Shown: positions 1 to 11,931, counted from the first letter of the stretch. The stretch is 64,000 nucleotides of DNA from Hydractinia symbiolongicarpus (GCF_029227915.1 NC_079875.1:28458001-28522000); one strand, 5' to 3'. Made by a program: numbers and translations. Notes: generated by a model not told the origin, from the letters alone.

Positions 1-662
1 CACAGAAATAAGATCTGGTAATGTCAGGAAAGCAAAAAAAGTATGTTACCGATTTTATCTGTTAAATGTGATGAAGAAAAACGCATATATCTAATTCTTC
101 CTTAGCATTTAACTATAAAAAATAAGTTTTTTTGTCATCGTTATTTAAGTTTTTCTACTTTTAGATCTTCGATCAATGGAATAAAAAAAACAATGGTCGA
201 AAAGTTTCAATAACTAAAAAAGTAGTATGTCCTTTTTGTGGAGAGGAAAGAAGTAACTTGAAAACAAACACGATGATAGTTCATGGCCTAACAGAGGAAA
301 ATGCCAGAGCTCTCCGAACTCAGACCGCTCAAATGCACTATGAGGGAAAAATAAAACCCGAATGCAAGAGAAAAGGGAAACAAAGACACTATCGCAAAAG
401 AGTATGTCCCGTAACTGGATGCGCAAAGGTTGTGGTGAGGCTTGAAAACCATCTCCGCCAAACTCATCGCGTTGACGATCAAAAAATATATAAGCGAATG
501 TTGAGAGAGGCTTCCTATTTTGAAGAATATAAAACGGAATCCGATGCTTCGTTAACAGGCACTACAGAAAGCGATGAGGAGTACTTCAAGACTGCAATTA
601 AAAAAGTTAAAAAGGTTCCAGTGACGGTTTCAGACTCCAGTGATACAAGCGACGAAGACTGA
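1..662 (+). CDS. 3' exons of a zinc-finger protein gene (partial, enters from the left edge)
   Basis: Two exons are visible: 1-40 (open, ends before the donor GTATGT at 41) and 165-662, after a pyrimidine-rich acceptor ending TAG at 162-164. Both junctions are phase 0, and the joined frame runs to TGA at 660-662. The second exon encodes CPFC followed by His (first Zn-binding motif), a basic stretch (KRKGKQRHYRKR), then CPVTGC..HLRQTH, a clear C2H2 finger. The tail is acidic and Ser-rich (SDSSDTSDED). There is no usable ATG near the exon start because the codon at 258 is TTG, so the real start lies upstream outside the window. The C2H2 plus acidic-tail layout resembles multi-exon cnidarian proteins of unknown role, some linked to tyrosine-recombinase-like genes; that link is a memory-based inference. 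The frame has no stops or frameshifts, so the gene may be functional. Confidence 0.55.
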
Positions 663-981
663 TTGCAAGAATTCCGTAAAGACAGAGGGAAGTTTTGCCG
701 AAAAAACAATGAAAGTACAAAAGGTAACAGCATGAATGTATTATGTTATTGATCACCTTTGAAATCATTAGAGGAACTAAATTCCACAAATTTACCGATT
801 TGTTGTTGCGATGTGACGAAAATTAACTTGGTTATCACCGATTATCTATATTCCTCTTAAAATTGTTTTGGAAAAATATTAAACTATATTCCCCACCGCC
901 TAGTCTGCACTCGACCTGTTTGGTCTTTGAGACTAAACTAGAGTTTATATGTTTCCATTACGTATCCACTTATTGTAATTA
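663..981. other. 3' flank / spacer before Helitron A
   Basis: This is AT-rich DNA downstream of the zinc-finger stop. No ORF, repeat or RNA structure could be supported. It ends at the A (981) of the A/T dinucleotide that flanks the Helitron insertion. Confidence 0.4.
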
Positions 982-3900
982 TCTCTATAATAATAAGCCA
1001 GTTCCGTGTGTCTGTAACAGGCAAAGTTGATATCGTCATTTTCCTTTGATGTCGCCGAAAAAAATCTTTGATGTTGCCGAAAAAAATATGTCTTCTTTGT
1101 CGAGAAAAGCCTCGAGTTTTATGTGGTTTGTTAAATGAAGTTCTAGCACAAAGTAACGGAAATTGTGTTTGCAAAAAAGATGGCTGTTCTTTTTAAGCAA
1201 TTTCTACTCTTTCCTTCAAAATAAATCTTTACAAAAGCATTTAAAAAGGGGCATGGTATATAAATGAAGTATAGAAAGGTTTCTGTAAGGTTTGTTTATG
1301 TTTTTTTCAGTTTTGATGATATAATTGATGCGAGACATGTTTTATTAGCTAGCATCATAAAACCAACCACACCAACAACAACCTAATAGCTAGCTAGCTC
1401 GGACTTTATAAATATGTAGCCATGTTCTTTATACCTAGCAAAGTCTCCAGTTTATATTTAAGTGACCAGCTATTAGCTGCTGTAGCTACCTTATTTTAGC
1501 TTCAGTTTTATGTTGCTTTTTACATGTAAGCTAATCTTAGTGGTCTTTGCTAAGAATGTGACTGTAACTTATTTTAATTGACATTTTAAGCTTAAATTAA
1601 CAAGCCACAACAACTTTTAAAAAAGTATTACATAATATTTAAGAAGAGTTTAAGGACTGTTTTTAAGCAAATAATGTATTTTTCACAATTTGTGTATGCA
1701 AATAATGTATTTTTCACATTTTGTGTAACTAAAATTATATACATCGGTTACATGCAATATGACGAAACGATTTTTATTTAACATGTAGTAATTCTGGTAC
1801 CTTAAGTGTAGTGATTTTTGTTGTTCTAGATTTTCTGACTAAAATGTTTTTGTTTATGACATTTTGTCTTATTAAGAAAAGTTTCAACTTTTTTGAGGGA
1901 GTACAACACCGAAAAGACTTGTGTTTTTTTTATATTTTGTATAAATTCTTACCGGGCAGGACAACATACCGAAATGACTGATCCCTCTCTATTTAAAAAT
2001 TTGATGCGTTCCAAATCGCAGTTTTTTGAAATTTTGAGTAATATTTAATGAGTACAAGATACAAATACTGATTTTTGTTGAATCAGAAGTATTTCCTAGA
2101 ACCATTCTTTTTTTACACTTTTGTGGAGAAAAAGTGTATGCAATATCATCAGAATAACTGATTTTGTTGCAAACTGTTTTTCTTTTTCACATTTTGGATT
2201 GAAATATTGTTATAAAGGGCATATATCAATAGACATATATATACCAAAATAATTAAATTCTGCAAACTTTGATTTTGTCGTTCACCTCTCATCTTTTATA
2301 TTTTAATTAAACTTTTGAGGAAAATCATAGGAATTATTTAGAATATGTATTTTGTGTTGGAAATTTAGTGCAAAAATTGACGTAAAATGAACTGTTAAAT
2401 TGATTGTTGTTGTTTTAACATGAATTATGACTCAAACTTTGTTTTTGCATTTCTAATTTGACTAATTAGCCTAAAAATTTGCCAATTGGTTTTACACTCT
2501 GTTCTTTTTTATATATATTTTATGTAAACATAGAAGTACACAAGTAAAGTTAGAAGCCACAAGAAGTTAATTCGAAAGTGAAGAGTGGAGCTAGAAGTAG
2601 TAAAGAAAAGTTAGAAGTAGAAAATGAAAGCTTGGGTTTAAAGTAGATTTGGATTCACAAATAGTAAGAACTTTTTAGATATTTTTAGACGTTATGTTTT
2701 TATGTCGCTAGAGTTACGTGTCAGGCAGACTCGCATTTGCCAGGAAAAAGTCACTTAAGAGCTTCAAATTCTTTATATTTTACCGCGTTTTTTTTACACT
2801 TTTTTGCATAATTATTGTTATCAAACAAATGTGCTAGCGAAACTTTTGGTTTGTTGAACTTACTGCAAATGTCATAATTTTTATATTGCCATTGTTTCTC
2901 TTTATATGTGTTTTACTAAGCATAAATAGCTAGCTGGCGTCTTCCCAGTTTAACTATATTTAACTGGGTATCTGTCTTATCTAATGTTACCTTCAAGCTC
3001 CATATCTAAACCTAGCTAGCTAACTGATGATTAATGTTGTTATTCCTCTTTTAGCTATTTATATCCACCTTAGTAGTCAAACTTAGGGATCTTATTTGAG
3101 CACGAATTATGATGTAACAAGCCACAAAATCTTTCAAAGACTTATTGAACTTTTAGGGTAGTATGAGGAAAAATTTTACTTTAAGAGGAATGATTTTGTA
3201 AAACTAAAGTGTGTGCGTTAATTGGGGTAAGTTTTATTGTTTTGTTGTTGACATCCTGTTAAACTTCTGTAAGCTCGCATGTAAATTACAAGGTTATATA
3301 TTTTTACAAGGGTAGTGGTTGATATTTTTACAAAGTTTGTTGACATTTTTTGGGAAATTTACCTGGGTTTTTTACATTTGTGGTTAAAATTTCTCAGAAG
3401 AGAATAGTATGGTTGCCGATTATATTGTTTGTGTTGCAAACTGCTGTTTTTTAAATGCTGTGGAAACTTTTGTGGAAAAAGACCACATGCAAAATACTGA
3501 AAGAACAAATTTTTGTACAATTAGACTGTGAGCTGAAGTTGGATTTTTTTTTATATTTTGTTTTATAAACTTTTTTTAAGCTTTAAACTAACTGTAAGTA
3601 ATGTAATTACGGAAATAAATATTTGGTGATGATAAAAAATTACTGAATGTTCAGACTGAAACTGTTTAACTTTTGTGAGGGAGGACCATATGCAAGTATA
3701 TATACTAAAAATAAAAATTTGATATTTTACACTTTCCAAGTTGTATTTTTGTATGCACTTAAATGACTGCTTTTTCTGAGTTGAATTTGATGGGTTTCAT
3801 ATAAATTTTGTGGAAGATTTTATGGGTGAAAACAATATAAAACATGCCAATTGAACTGATTTTTGTTCATATTTTGATTTGCTCCTCATAAACCTTTGTG

Positions 3901-4750
3901 TTCTACATTTATTGTAAACTTTTGTGAGGAAGGACCATATATATATATATACAATGTTTTGAAAATAATGATTTTTGTTGATTTGAAATTTACTCCTTGC
4001 TCATTGCTTTTTCGACATTTCAGGTTAAAATGTTTGGTAAAGTCAGTACGGATCACGAGACAAAAAAATTGTTTTGTTAACCGGTTAATTTTTACATTTT
4101 GTGCATATTTTTGCGGGAGAGGATGGTATGCAACCGAATAAATGATTTTTCAAAGTTTAACTTTTTGTTTTTTGGTGTTTTGGGTTTGTTAAAGTTTGGC
4201 TTTTTTATGTTGTTCAGGTTGTATTGTTGTATAAGCATTTAGGGAAAAGACAATGTTTAAAATGCATAAATAACTTATTTCATAGATCTGTGCTTACTGT
4301 TGCAAGCCTTTCTTTTCGACATTTTAAAGATTAAAATATTGAAGGTTTTCAACATAATCACATAATAAGATGTATACATATTTGAGATGTGTTATTTCTG
4401 ACATTATTATTATTGTTGTCGTAACTGTCTGGGTTGTGACTGTCAATGTTGTAACTTTCTACTAACTAGATTTTACACCTTGCACGCCGTTGTTTTTCAT
4501 ATTTTGTCTGACGTTTTGTTGGGAGGATTTCATGCGATTTGACATTTGATATTTTGTGTTAGATTTTAAGAACTTTTTTGTTAAATTATGACTTATATAC
4601 TTTCTTTTTATGCATTTTCAGATTATTTTTTTTAGTAAAAGGCATATTCAATATACTGAAATATTTGCTGATGTCATCAAAATTCAAATGACAGAACTTT
4701 TCAATTGTTTTTCTGCCTAAGTGGATTTTTCCACGGGCCTAATCTACTAG
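982..4750 (+). mobile_element. Non-autonomous Helitron, copy A (3.77 kb)
   Basis: The element begins TCTCTATAATAATA at 982 and ends CTAG at 4747-4750. It sits between a host A (981) and T (4751), the classic Helitron insertion signature. A 5-bp hairpin (GTGGA/TCCAC, 4-nt loop) occupies 4721-4734, 12 nt before CTAG, as expected for a Helitron 3' terminus. The interior is AT-rich and has no Rep/helicase coding sequence, so the element is non-autonomous. The same sequence recurs at 27834-35065 with the same ends (copy B), which independently defines the boundaries. Copy A lacks about 90 bp that B retains near 33360-33460. It keeps about 330 bp (about 3270-3600) that B has lost. The motif GCTAGCTAGC recurs inside. 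The flank immediately 3' (TATATATAATAAT) resembles a decayed Helitron 5' end. Confidence 0.85.
4721..4734 (+). repeat. Helitron A 3' subterminal hairpin
   Basis: GTGGA TTTT TCCAC forms a 5-bp stem and 4-nt loop, followed by CGGGCCTAATCTA and then CTAG. The identical hairpin and spacing occur at the end of copy B (35036-35049). In Helitrons this structure acts as the 3' termination signal. Confidence 0.8.
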
Positions 4751-4790
4751 TTATATATATAATAATGTATCTTTATGTTTAGATGTAGCT

Positions 4791-6152
4791 ATGACGGAGA
4801 AACTACTATATACACACGAAAATATAGAAAGATATATTCGAGGTAACCATATTAGGTAACCATTATTATTTTAATGTTTTTAACAGTTTTTACTGAATAT
4901 GTTTTTTATATTTTAGACCTGAAGATGGAATAAATTTCCGAAATATATTGTTTAATAAATATAATCATTGTTGGTCATTTTGATTGCAATAGTAACCATA
5001 TTTATTTGGTTTATTTTATTTGTTAGTTGTTATACTTTTTTGTTGGTTTATCTTTCTACTTTTACTAACAAATAATATATTTTTTGATAGCGGATCATCA
5101 AGCAGAAAACAGAAGTGATATAGATCAAGCAGAAGGCAGAAGTGACATAGAGCAAGATCGCACAGGTAATAATCACTGCAAATTAAAAACAGCCAGTCAG
5201 TGTAACATCTTAAATGTAAAATTGTGTTTAGTAAGCGTTGATATTTTCATAGGAGAGTAGTAACAAAGTCCTTGTCATCAGGCAGAATACTTTAAAAAGC
5301 TCAAACCTGTTTCACAACATTTCACGTTTTACATACACTGTGTAAGATAAACATAACCAGCACGTATTTATGTTGCATTATACTTTCTTCTATATAGACT
5401 TTCTGATTGAAGAAAGGAACACAAATGACGACGATCATGTAACGCAAACAGCATGCTTTGATAAAGAGGGTATGTTGATACTATTTACAAATGATGTCAC
5501 AAATAAATTAATGTATGACACGATGTGCAAATGTTAACTAACTCTTATATTTTAAAGAGATTTCGAAAAAGTAAATTTTGTAATAAAAAGTAAGTAAGGG
5601 GTCATATTCGTTGATTCAATATAATATTTAATGCGCTTTCTTGTGTTTGAATTTTTAATGTCGAAACAAATCCTGAACAATAATATCACTCTTTCTTTTG
5701 CCTAGATCTTTTTTCTCATTTTCTTAAGTAAGCCTTACTTTTATTTCAGCTGTCTCGGATGATGAAGATGAAGATGAGGAAGACGAAAACATAGAAGTTT
5801 TGTTAACCCCCAGTGGAACAAGTTCTTTTCAGTTTGTTGTCGACTCTCTCAGGGTACATATTTGTAAAGTTCAGTGGTTATCAAAAGTTCATTATTTACT
5901 CCTCCTTTAGAAAAAGTTGAAAATCAGGAAGAGCAGTTTGAAGCTACATCTAATGCTTCAGAAGACGACGTTTGTCCCAACTGGAATCGTCAGCGAAAAG
6001 AAAGAGTTACCTTCAGTTCCACTCATATAAAAATCCTTCAAGAGCAGTTTGCTTCACTGATTAAAGCGTCGCCTGAAAGAAATATCAATCGAAATGCGTT
6101 TCAAAGCATTATCAGCAGACATGAATTGAAAGAACTTTTAAAACGTTGCTAA
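4791..6152 (+). CDS. Multi-exon acidic hypothetical protein with basic C-terminal domain
   Basis: An ATG at 4791 opens a small exon (4791-4842, MTEKLLYTHENIERYIRG). Exons at 5092-5165, 5398-5469 and 5750-about 5855 follow, each bounded by AG/GT and all joining in phase 1, which is good evidence of a real spliced gene. The encoded protein is acidic, with an internal repeat (SDIDQAEGR/SDIEQ) and a run SDDEDEDEEDEN. The last part, 5910-6152, encodes a Lys/Arg-rich segment (NWNRQRKERVTFSSTHIKILQEQF) that looks like a small helical DNA-binding domain and stops at LLKRC. The junction of the fourth exon with this segment does not keep phase with the obvious donor (GTACAT at 5856), so that intron is uncertain or the gene is damaged there. 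A +1 shift just before the stop would extend the frame (KVRTERKKY), hinting at C-terminal truncation. Function unknown. Confidence 0.45.
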
Positions 6153-7577
6153 AAGTTCGAACAGAACGGAAAAAGTATTTGTCAAAACTGTTAGGGCGGT
6201 GTTGAACTGTTTTTATTGATTGTTGACAATTTGATATGATGTCTATTAGAGGCATACATTTTGTTCAGGGCTTCCAATTTTTTTAGATAGCGGTTAGTGA
6301 TGTGTCATACGTTTCTTTCGGCCACTGTCTATTCGAAAATGGGCTGTATTTTTCGGAAAACGAAATTTTGTTTTATCTGAAAATTGTTCTAATGGTTTAC
6401 AATAGGGTCTAAACAAACTTTAACTTCTGGGGAAAGTGTTAAGAAAGATATTAAGTTAAGTTTTGTTCCACTTGTATTTATATTTTTATGTTTTTGTTTT
6501 GTTTTCAAGTAAATTATCCATCACTGTTGCTCACTAGATTTTACTCACACAGCTAAGGGAAATTCACTATTTTTAAATCATGTTGCGAATTTCGATCTTG
6601 TATTATGGTACGCAGAAGTAAATCTATTGTTGTTAAAACAATTTTGTTATTACTTTTTTGCGTAGCAGTTACGATCTCGGTTAATTAACTTACTGAAACT
6701 GTCCCAAGAACTGTATTTTAAAGCGTCCGTGGTTGTGTTTTTTTTCATTATGTTACAATTTATGGGGAAATACCAACTTTGTTATAAGGACATAAAATAA
6801 TTAATATATAATGGGATTTCCACAACGTAGAACATCAACAGAGTGCCTATTTCCATAATTTTATTGTTATGTCAAAAACTCATCTCCAATGTTGAAAACA
6901 AACGAAAAAGAATAACAGAAGTAATTTTTAGAAAATGTTGTCACCTGACTTTAAAATCAAGACCCAGCGACGCAGATATTTTTATTTAAAAGTAGTACCT
7001 TAAAAAATACCAGGCTGGTAGAACAGCCTGGTATTTAAGGATCAAAAATAAAAAGACGCCAGACCAATGAGATTTGTACTAGAACAATTACTAGTCAGAG
7101 ATTTTGATGAATGTAGAAGAGCTTGATGTCTAGCCATACTCGTATCTTTAGTAGTTGATGGTCTTCTTTGTTAAAATCGATTTTCTCTGTACTACATATG
7201 TTTTTAATCCTATTCGCTCCGGGGTGAAGGTGGCCATTCGCCTTTTTGATAACTATTTTGTGTTCGGCAGCATAGTTATGATACTTCCTGTGTTTTAACA
7301 TTTATGTATCTAAGGCACGTACATGCCATATCTTTAGGTGCTATAGCCATCAGAGCTGTGGATATTGGCTATTACTCGAAACTACTCCTAAAAATATCTA
7401 TGAAATCTTTATAATCGGGAAACTATAATAACTTCTGTTAGGATTATATTTAGGAGTTAAGGAAACTTCAATACAACGGATTTTGAACTGAATATTGGAG
7501 AAAATCGGAGGTGGCGAAGAATTACCCATGTGGTAATTTGATTATGATGCTGATATTACATTGCAACCTCCTCCCCA
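6153..7577. other. AT-rich spacer with one strong hairpin
   Basis: No coding potential was recognised. The only structured element is the inverted repeat at 6998-7040. Short ORFs on the minus strand near 7100-7300 have no recognisable content. Confidence 0.4.
6998..7040. repeat. Strong inverted repeat (hairpin)
   Basis: AATACCAGGCTG at 7006-7017 and CAGCCTGGTATT at 7024-7035 form a perfect stem of at least 12 bp around a 6-nt loop (GTAGAA). It extends outward through CCTTAA/TTAAGG with a 3-nt A bulge on the left arm. It is not followed by a CTAG Helitron end, and no other element boundary is visible. Confidence 0.7.
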
Positions 7578-7608
7578 GTGTTCTTTTTCTCTTTCTTACA
7601 ATCTCAAG

Positions 7609-7673
7609 CGGTGAGATTCAAGAGAGCCCTGGAGACGAGGTTGATTACATTGGATGGAGTATTATTACCGCAG
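7609..7673 (+). pseudogene. Possible exon of the KDZ-like gene downstream
   Basis: An open segment (VRFKRALETRLITLDGVLLP) lies between a possible acceptor ending CAAG at 7608 and a good donor CAG|GTAGTT at 7674. Its charged helical character fits the middle part of the KDZ-like protein whose C-terminal exons start at 8519. The acceptor is weak and no phase proof is available. Confidence 0.25.
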
Positions 7674-8518
7674 GTAGTTTGCGTCACAACGGAGTTTAAA
7701 AATAATGCTATATTGATAAATTCAATGCTACTACACAGTCACATATTCGTATTTTTCTCAACAAGTCTTCTGAATCATTAACATTCCACTCGCCCACTTT
7801 TTCTATTGCTATTGTCTATTTTTTATACTTTCTTACAGTCCCATAAGAAAAGAAATTTTCCTTGGGTGACGGAAGCGAGTCACAGTGTTTCTAGAGGTTG
7901 AAAGTTTTCAAAATTCAAGAGGTCAGGTCATAAAGACAATGCAAATTAAGTATTACAAACTCACATGCGGCTATTAAAAAATTGGCAAAAGGGGAGGGGC
8001 GTAAAGGCAAGTACACCCTACCCCTATCTTACGCCTTTACCACCCTACCTCCTACGAATTATTACGATCTGTATCATCCCTTAACATCGGAAAAGTGTTA
8101 CCATTGGAATATACTATGAAAAAATATGAAAATACGCAGCTAAGTGACCCAATGCGATAAAGGAAAAATGCAAAAACATTCAAATAAATAGCTCCCTAAA
8201 TTGAAATACTTAACGTTTCTTTTTACTAATCTCGGCAAATAATTGCTACTTTGTTATGGATTTTTATTGATATATCTTGTAAGGAAGCACACGGTTCTTT
8301 ACCAATACATCCTTTGTAATTCTAGACCTTTATTACTTTTTTAGCGCGAAAAAATTAGGTTTTTCTTGTGCTCCCTAAAATGAAAAAATTCTAATTTTTA
8401 ATTAAAAAGACTAAAAGCGGTGATTTTTTGGCGTTTTTAAATTCCGAGTTTTATATTTGTGGTAAAAAATTTTGGAAGAATAAAGTTTTATAATACGTGT
8501 TGAACTTTACTTTCATAG
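7674..8518. other. Intron-like / spacer sequence
   Basis: Non-coding AT-rich DNA. It includes a short imperfect inverted repeat with GTAAAGGC/GCCTTTAC arms near 8000-8040 set in C/G-rich runs. It ends at the pyrimidine-rich acceptor of the 8519 exon. Confidence 0.35.
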
Positions 8519-9351
8519 ACTCCTGTAAAATGAGAAAAAGAATTCGACTTAAAACGTCTGAAGAGAAAAAAAAACTTAGCGAATTTATCAGGAAATATAA
8601 TCAAGTTGCTGATGAAGTGGGTGTGGCTACAACAAATGTAGATGTTGGAAGAGACAAAGTTGTCTCTTCCAACATCTACATTAGTTGTAGTTGACTTTCC
8701 GTGGCTAGAAGAAGAAGGTCATGAAGGTACTGCAAATAAAATGTTACTTTGTGTTTGCCTTTGTACTCTCTGTGACACATTAAATCATTGAATGTATGGT
8801 GTGTGCATTTTTTTATTATGTTTATTGCCTCATATTATTTTGTTTTTATGTTTCAGGATTATCGATGAACTTTAAACGTTCTGTTGTCATTCTTTTTGAA
8901 CTGATAAAACGATGCGAAGAAGAAATCGAAATTTTGCAAAGAGAAATGACAAACTATCTGTCGTATTACAAAAACGTGATTGTTAAACTTGAAGAAGCTA
9001 CGAAAGTGATTCAACAGACTCCAAATGTTAGTCATTTACCTGCACAGCATAACTGATCAAATATTTAATTTCAGAGATTACACTCTCTTTTTTGTGTAAA
9101 TTAGTAGGTCGTGAAATTTTACGTTTTAGGTGATATCCCAATCTAAAATTCTCTTCATAAAAAAAGGTGTACGATTTGCAAAAAAACAATTATTGAATAG
9201 TTACCAACATTTTTTGGACATAATGAAGACGAATACCGACAGTACCTATAGTGTAGAAGAATTGACTGATAAAGATGATTCCGACAATGACCTTGATAGT
9301 GATGATGATGATGATAGTGATGATTCGAATTCAGAAAACGAATACGAGTAA
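8519..9351 (+). pseudogene. KDZ (Kyakuja-Dileera-Zisupton)-like transposase, C-terminal exons
   Basis: There are three exons. The first, 8519-8726, encodes a Lys-rich helix (RKRIRLKTSEEKKKLSEF) and, after a disruption, FPWLEEEGHEG. The second starts at 8857 after TTTCAG and joins in frame; it encodes a long coiled coil (ELIKRCEEEIEILQREM...YYKNVIVKLEEATKVI). If the donor GTTAGT near 9028 is used, the third exon at 9130 joins in phase 0 and encodes KKGVRFAKKQLLNSYQHFLD and an acidic tail (DSDNDLDSDDDDDSDD), ending at 9351. Otherwise exon 2 terminates at TGA 9056. The order Pro-Trp-Leu acidic motif, coiled coil, basic helix, acidic tail matches what I recall of the KDZ transposase C-terminus. 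The catalytic core is not in the window in recognisable form. The first exon is frameshifted by a 31-bp inverted duplication (8660-8690), so this copy is dead. Confidence 0.5.
8627..8690. repeat. 31-bp snap-back inverted duplication inside a coding exon
   Basis: The left arm 8627-8657 and right arm 8660-8690 are reverse complements over 31 bp with one mismatch and a 2-bp spacer (AG). Removing the right arm restores the reading frame (DK-V-D-FPWLEEEG), so the right arm is an insertion copied in inverted orientation from the adjacent left arm. Confidence 0.85.
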
Positions 9352-10104
9352 TTAGTTGTAAATAAATAACTTATTTGTTTTTGGATTGCCGTTTTTACAC
9401 CTTTTAGCAATTTCCTAATTATTTTACTCTATTATCCCATCAGTTTAATCAAGATATCGATTAAATATTTGCATTCTTCGAATTCTACCATGGGGTTCTT
9501 TTGCTACGTAAAACATGGCTTCTTAATTTCGCATGAGTTTTTAACTCCAAGGAGATTTTAGTATCTTTCTGTATTTATATATAATTGTATTTTTAACAAA
9601 AAGAGTAAAATATGTAAACAGTATATTATTCAAACATTCACGAAATCGAAGTATAACTTCTTTCTAATTTCACAGTATCCTCAAATAATTGTTTTTTATT
9701 GTGTTTGTCTTTCTCCACACGAATTGGGCCTGAGCTATACAATGCGGTTATTCCAATATCACAGTTTTCTCAAATAATTATTTTTTACTGTATTTGTCTT
9801 CTATAGTACAAAATACTATAAAATATACAGAGGACTGTCGATGTAACCAACCGCCGATATAGTGAAAGTTTCGATGTAGGTCCATTCCCCTTCAATTTAA
9901 CCTGAAGAAACTGTTATATACCGTTCTTTGTAACGAACCCCGATACAGTGAACTCTTGATTTAAAGAGGCAAGTTATTCGTTCCCCACACTCAAAAAAAT
10001 CTCGATAAAAGAAACTCAAGGCACTAAAGGTAATAGAACTTCGGCAACATTTTTAACATGGGTATCAAAATTATGTTTCACTAACAAAACCGTACAGTGT
10101 CATT
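9352..10104. other. Spacer with a pogo/Tigger-like terminal motif
   Basis: AT-rich and non-coding. From about 9825 the sequence TACAGAGGACTGTCGATGTA followed by CGATATAGTG, TTCGATGTAG and CCCGATACAGTG resembles the multi-copy subterminal motif of pogo/Tigger-type TA-target transposons. A matching right end was not found. A similar start occurs near 24215 (TACAGTGCAGTCTCAATGTA). Confidence 0.3.
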
Positions 10105-10757
10105 CTCGACCTTCCATTTCCGGGGTATTTGTGTCTCTATCAAAAAATTCAAACAAGACGTGGATACTAGCGAAGAATTGGATTTATGATTTGACGTACG
10201 TGTACGAGTTCAACTCGACCTTCCATTTTTGGAGTATTTGTGTCTGAATCCAAATATTTACCCACGACGTGGATACAAGCGACAACTTGGATTTATGATT
10301 TGACGCACGTGTACAAGTTCAACTCGACCTTCCATTTTCGGGGTATTTGTGTCTTTATTGAAAAATTCAAACAAGTCGTGGATACTAGCGAAGAATTGGA
10401 TTTCTGATTTGATGTACGTGTACCAGTTCAACTCGACCTTTCATTTTCGGGGTATTTGTGTCTGAATCCAAAAATTCACACACGACGTGGATACAAGCGA
10501 AGAATTGGATTTATGATTTGATGTACGTGTACGAGTTCAACTCGACCTTCCATTTTCGGGGTATTTGTGTCTCTATCAAAAAATTCAAACAAGACATGGA
10601 TACTAGCGAAGAATTGAATTTCTGATTTGCCGTACGTGTACAAGTTCAACTCGACATTCTATTTTCGGAGTATTTGTGTCTGAATCCAAAAATTCACACA
10701 CGACGTGGATGCAAGCGAAAGATGCAACTTCTGATTTGACATACATGTACTACGAGT
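10105..10757 (+). repeat. 109-bp tandem repeat, six copies, alternating dimer
   Basis: The anchor CTCGAC recurs at 10105, 10214, 10323, 10432, 10541 and 10650, exactly 109 bp apart. Two monomer types alternate strictly. Type A contains TCTCTATCAAAAAATTCAAA or its near match and GATACTAGCGAAGAATTG. Type B contains TCTGAATCCAAAAATTCACA and GATACAAGCG. The effective unit is therefore a 218-bp dimer present three times. No coding function is seen. Confidence 0.85.
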
Positions 10758-11931
10758 ACTTTCATTCATTTCATTCGATATTTCGTAAATAAATTTACAT
10801 TATCGATACCGTAAAAAAGATTATAATAAATTTTTTAACATTCGTTCTGATTCATTTGGGTGATGCGTCGCAACTTCGCGTGCGTTTTGCCAACCTATAT
10901 TTAGCATAGCTAAGTCCTGTTTGACATTAGTTGACTATGTCGTTGGGGATCTGCTTTTTGGCCTTTTAAAGTCGGATTTCCACTAGACGAAACGTTAGGT
11001 AAACGTTCTTCGAAGTCCTGAACTACCAAAAGCGGTAAAGCGACAACGCTGAAGCCGCAAAACAATTTCGTCACGCATGCTCAGTGACAACAAAATAAGC
11101 GTTAGCGCTAACGTTTCGTGGGGAAAATCCAGTTTAAAAGGCATCTCTGCGTACCGCATTGCTTTTCGTGCGGGAGCATTAAAGTTCATTTGCTGGATCT
11201 TGCCGAACCATCTTAACCGCACGAGTACTGGGCATTCCCTTTTCGGAGAATTTATTTTCTATCTGTGAAATTTAAATTCACCAGAAATTATATAACTTTT
11301 CCGTATGTGTGAAGTTGGAATCTGTGAAACAAACTCCATCCCCCAGCAGAGGAGCCAACAGCGAAACTTTGGTCCCAGGTAGTCCCCCCCCCCGCACGGT
11401 GGGCCAAAACGACCCGAAAAATGCTTAACTAAATCGTCCATTAAAATCGGCCCGGAAATTTCGAATCGGCACATTTCTGTCCGCGTAATATGAAACGATT
11501 TGCAAGAAACTTTGAAGATCTGGTACTCGTTTTACACGTATACGAGCGCGATAACATTTCTTGATTCAAACAGAGGAAAGCACAAGCTTTTCGTTGAATA
11601 TAAACACTTGATACTTCAGCGTCGGTAAGTCTTCTATTTCAGCAAGCTCTTTTATGGAATTTTTTACTTTTTTCTGTTGGTAGGTCATAGAGATGGAGTA
11701 TAGAATGATACCAGCTTCGCTTTTCCACTTCTAAGTCGATGTTTTCCTGAAACTACAGTAGTTGTACCAACTTTCTGTTGTTTTAGATTTTTGTTTCTCC
11801 AAAATTATTCTCTCTAAATGAGCTAGCAATATCAGGGTATTTCACTCCTTGGTGCGTCACGGCAGCCATTTTTGTTGAACAGTTGTTGTCTCTTTTAGGT
11901 GTTATAAGACTTGTTATAAGACTTGTTTCGA
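10758..11931. other. Spacer and putative 5' untranslated region of the two-ORF transposon
   Basis: A perfect 14-bp palindrome CGTTAGCGCTAACG lies at 11100-11113 in a locally CG-richer stretch. Near 11626 the sequence CGTCG|GTAAGT is a strong donor, and CTCTTTTAG|GT at about 11898 is a good acceptor, suggesting a 5' UTR intron just before the ATG at 11932. A 12-bp direct duplication (TTATAAGACTTG twice) lies at about 11903-11928. Confidence 0.4.

Noticed and set aside
982-4750. ORFs such as 3896-4141 as genes inside the Helitron
   Set aside because: They are short, AT-driven and not conserved in copy B, where indels break them.
11923-11931. Upstream TTG-type start for the 168-codon ORF
   Set aside because: In a eukaryote the first ATG (11932) is the sensible start, and no upstream ATG is in frame.
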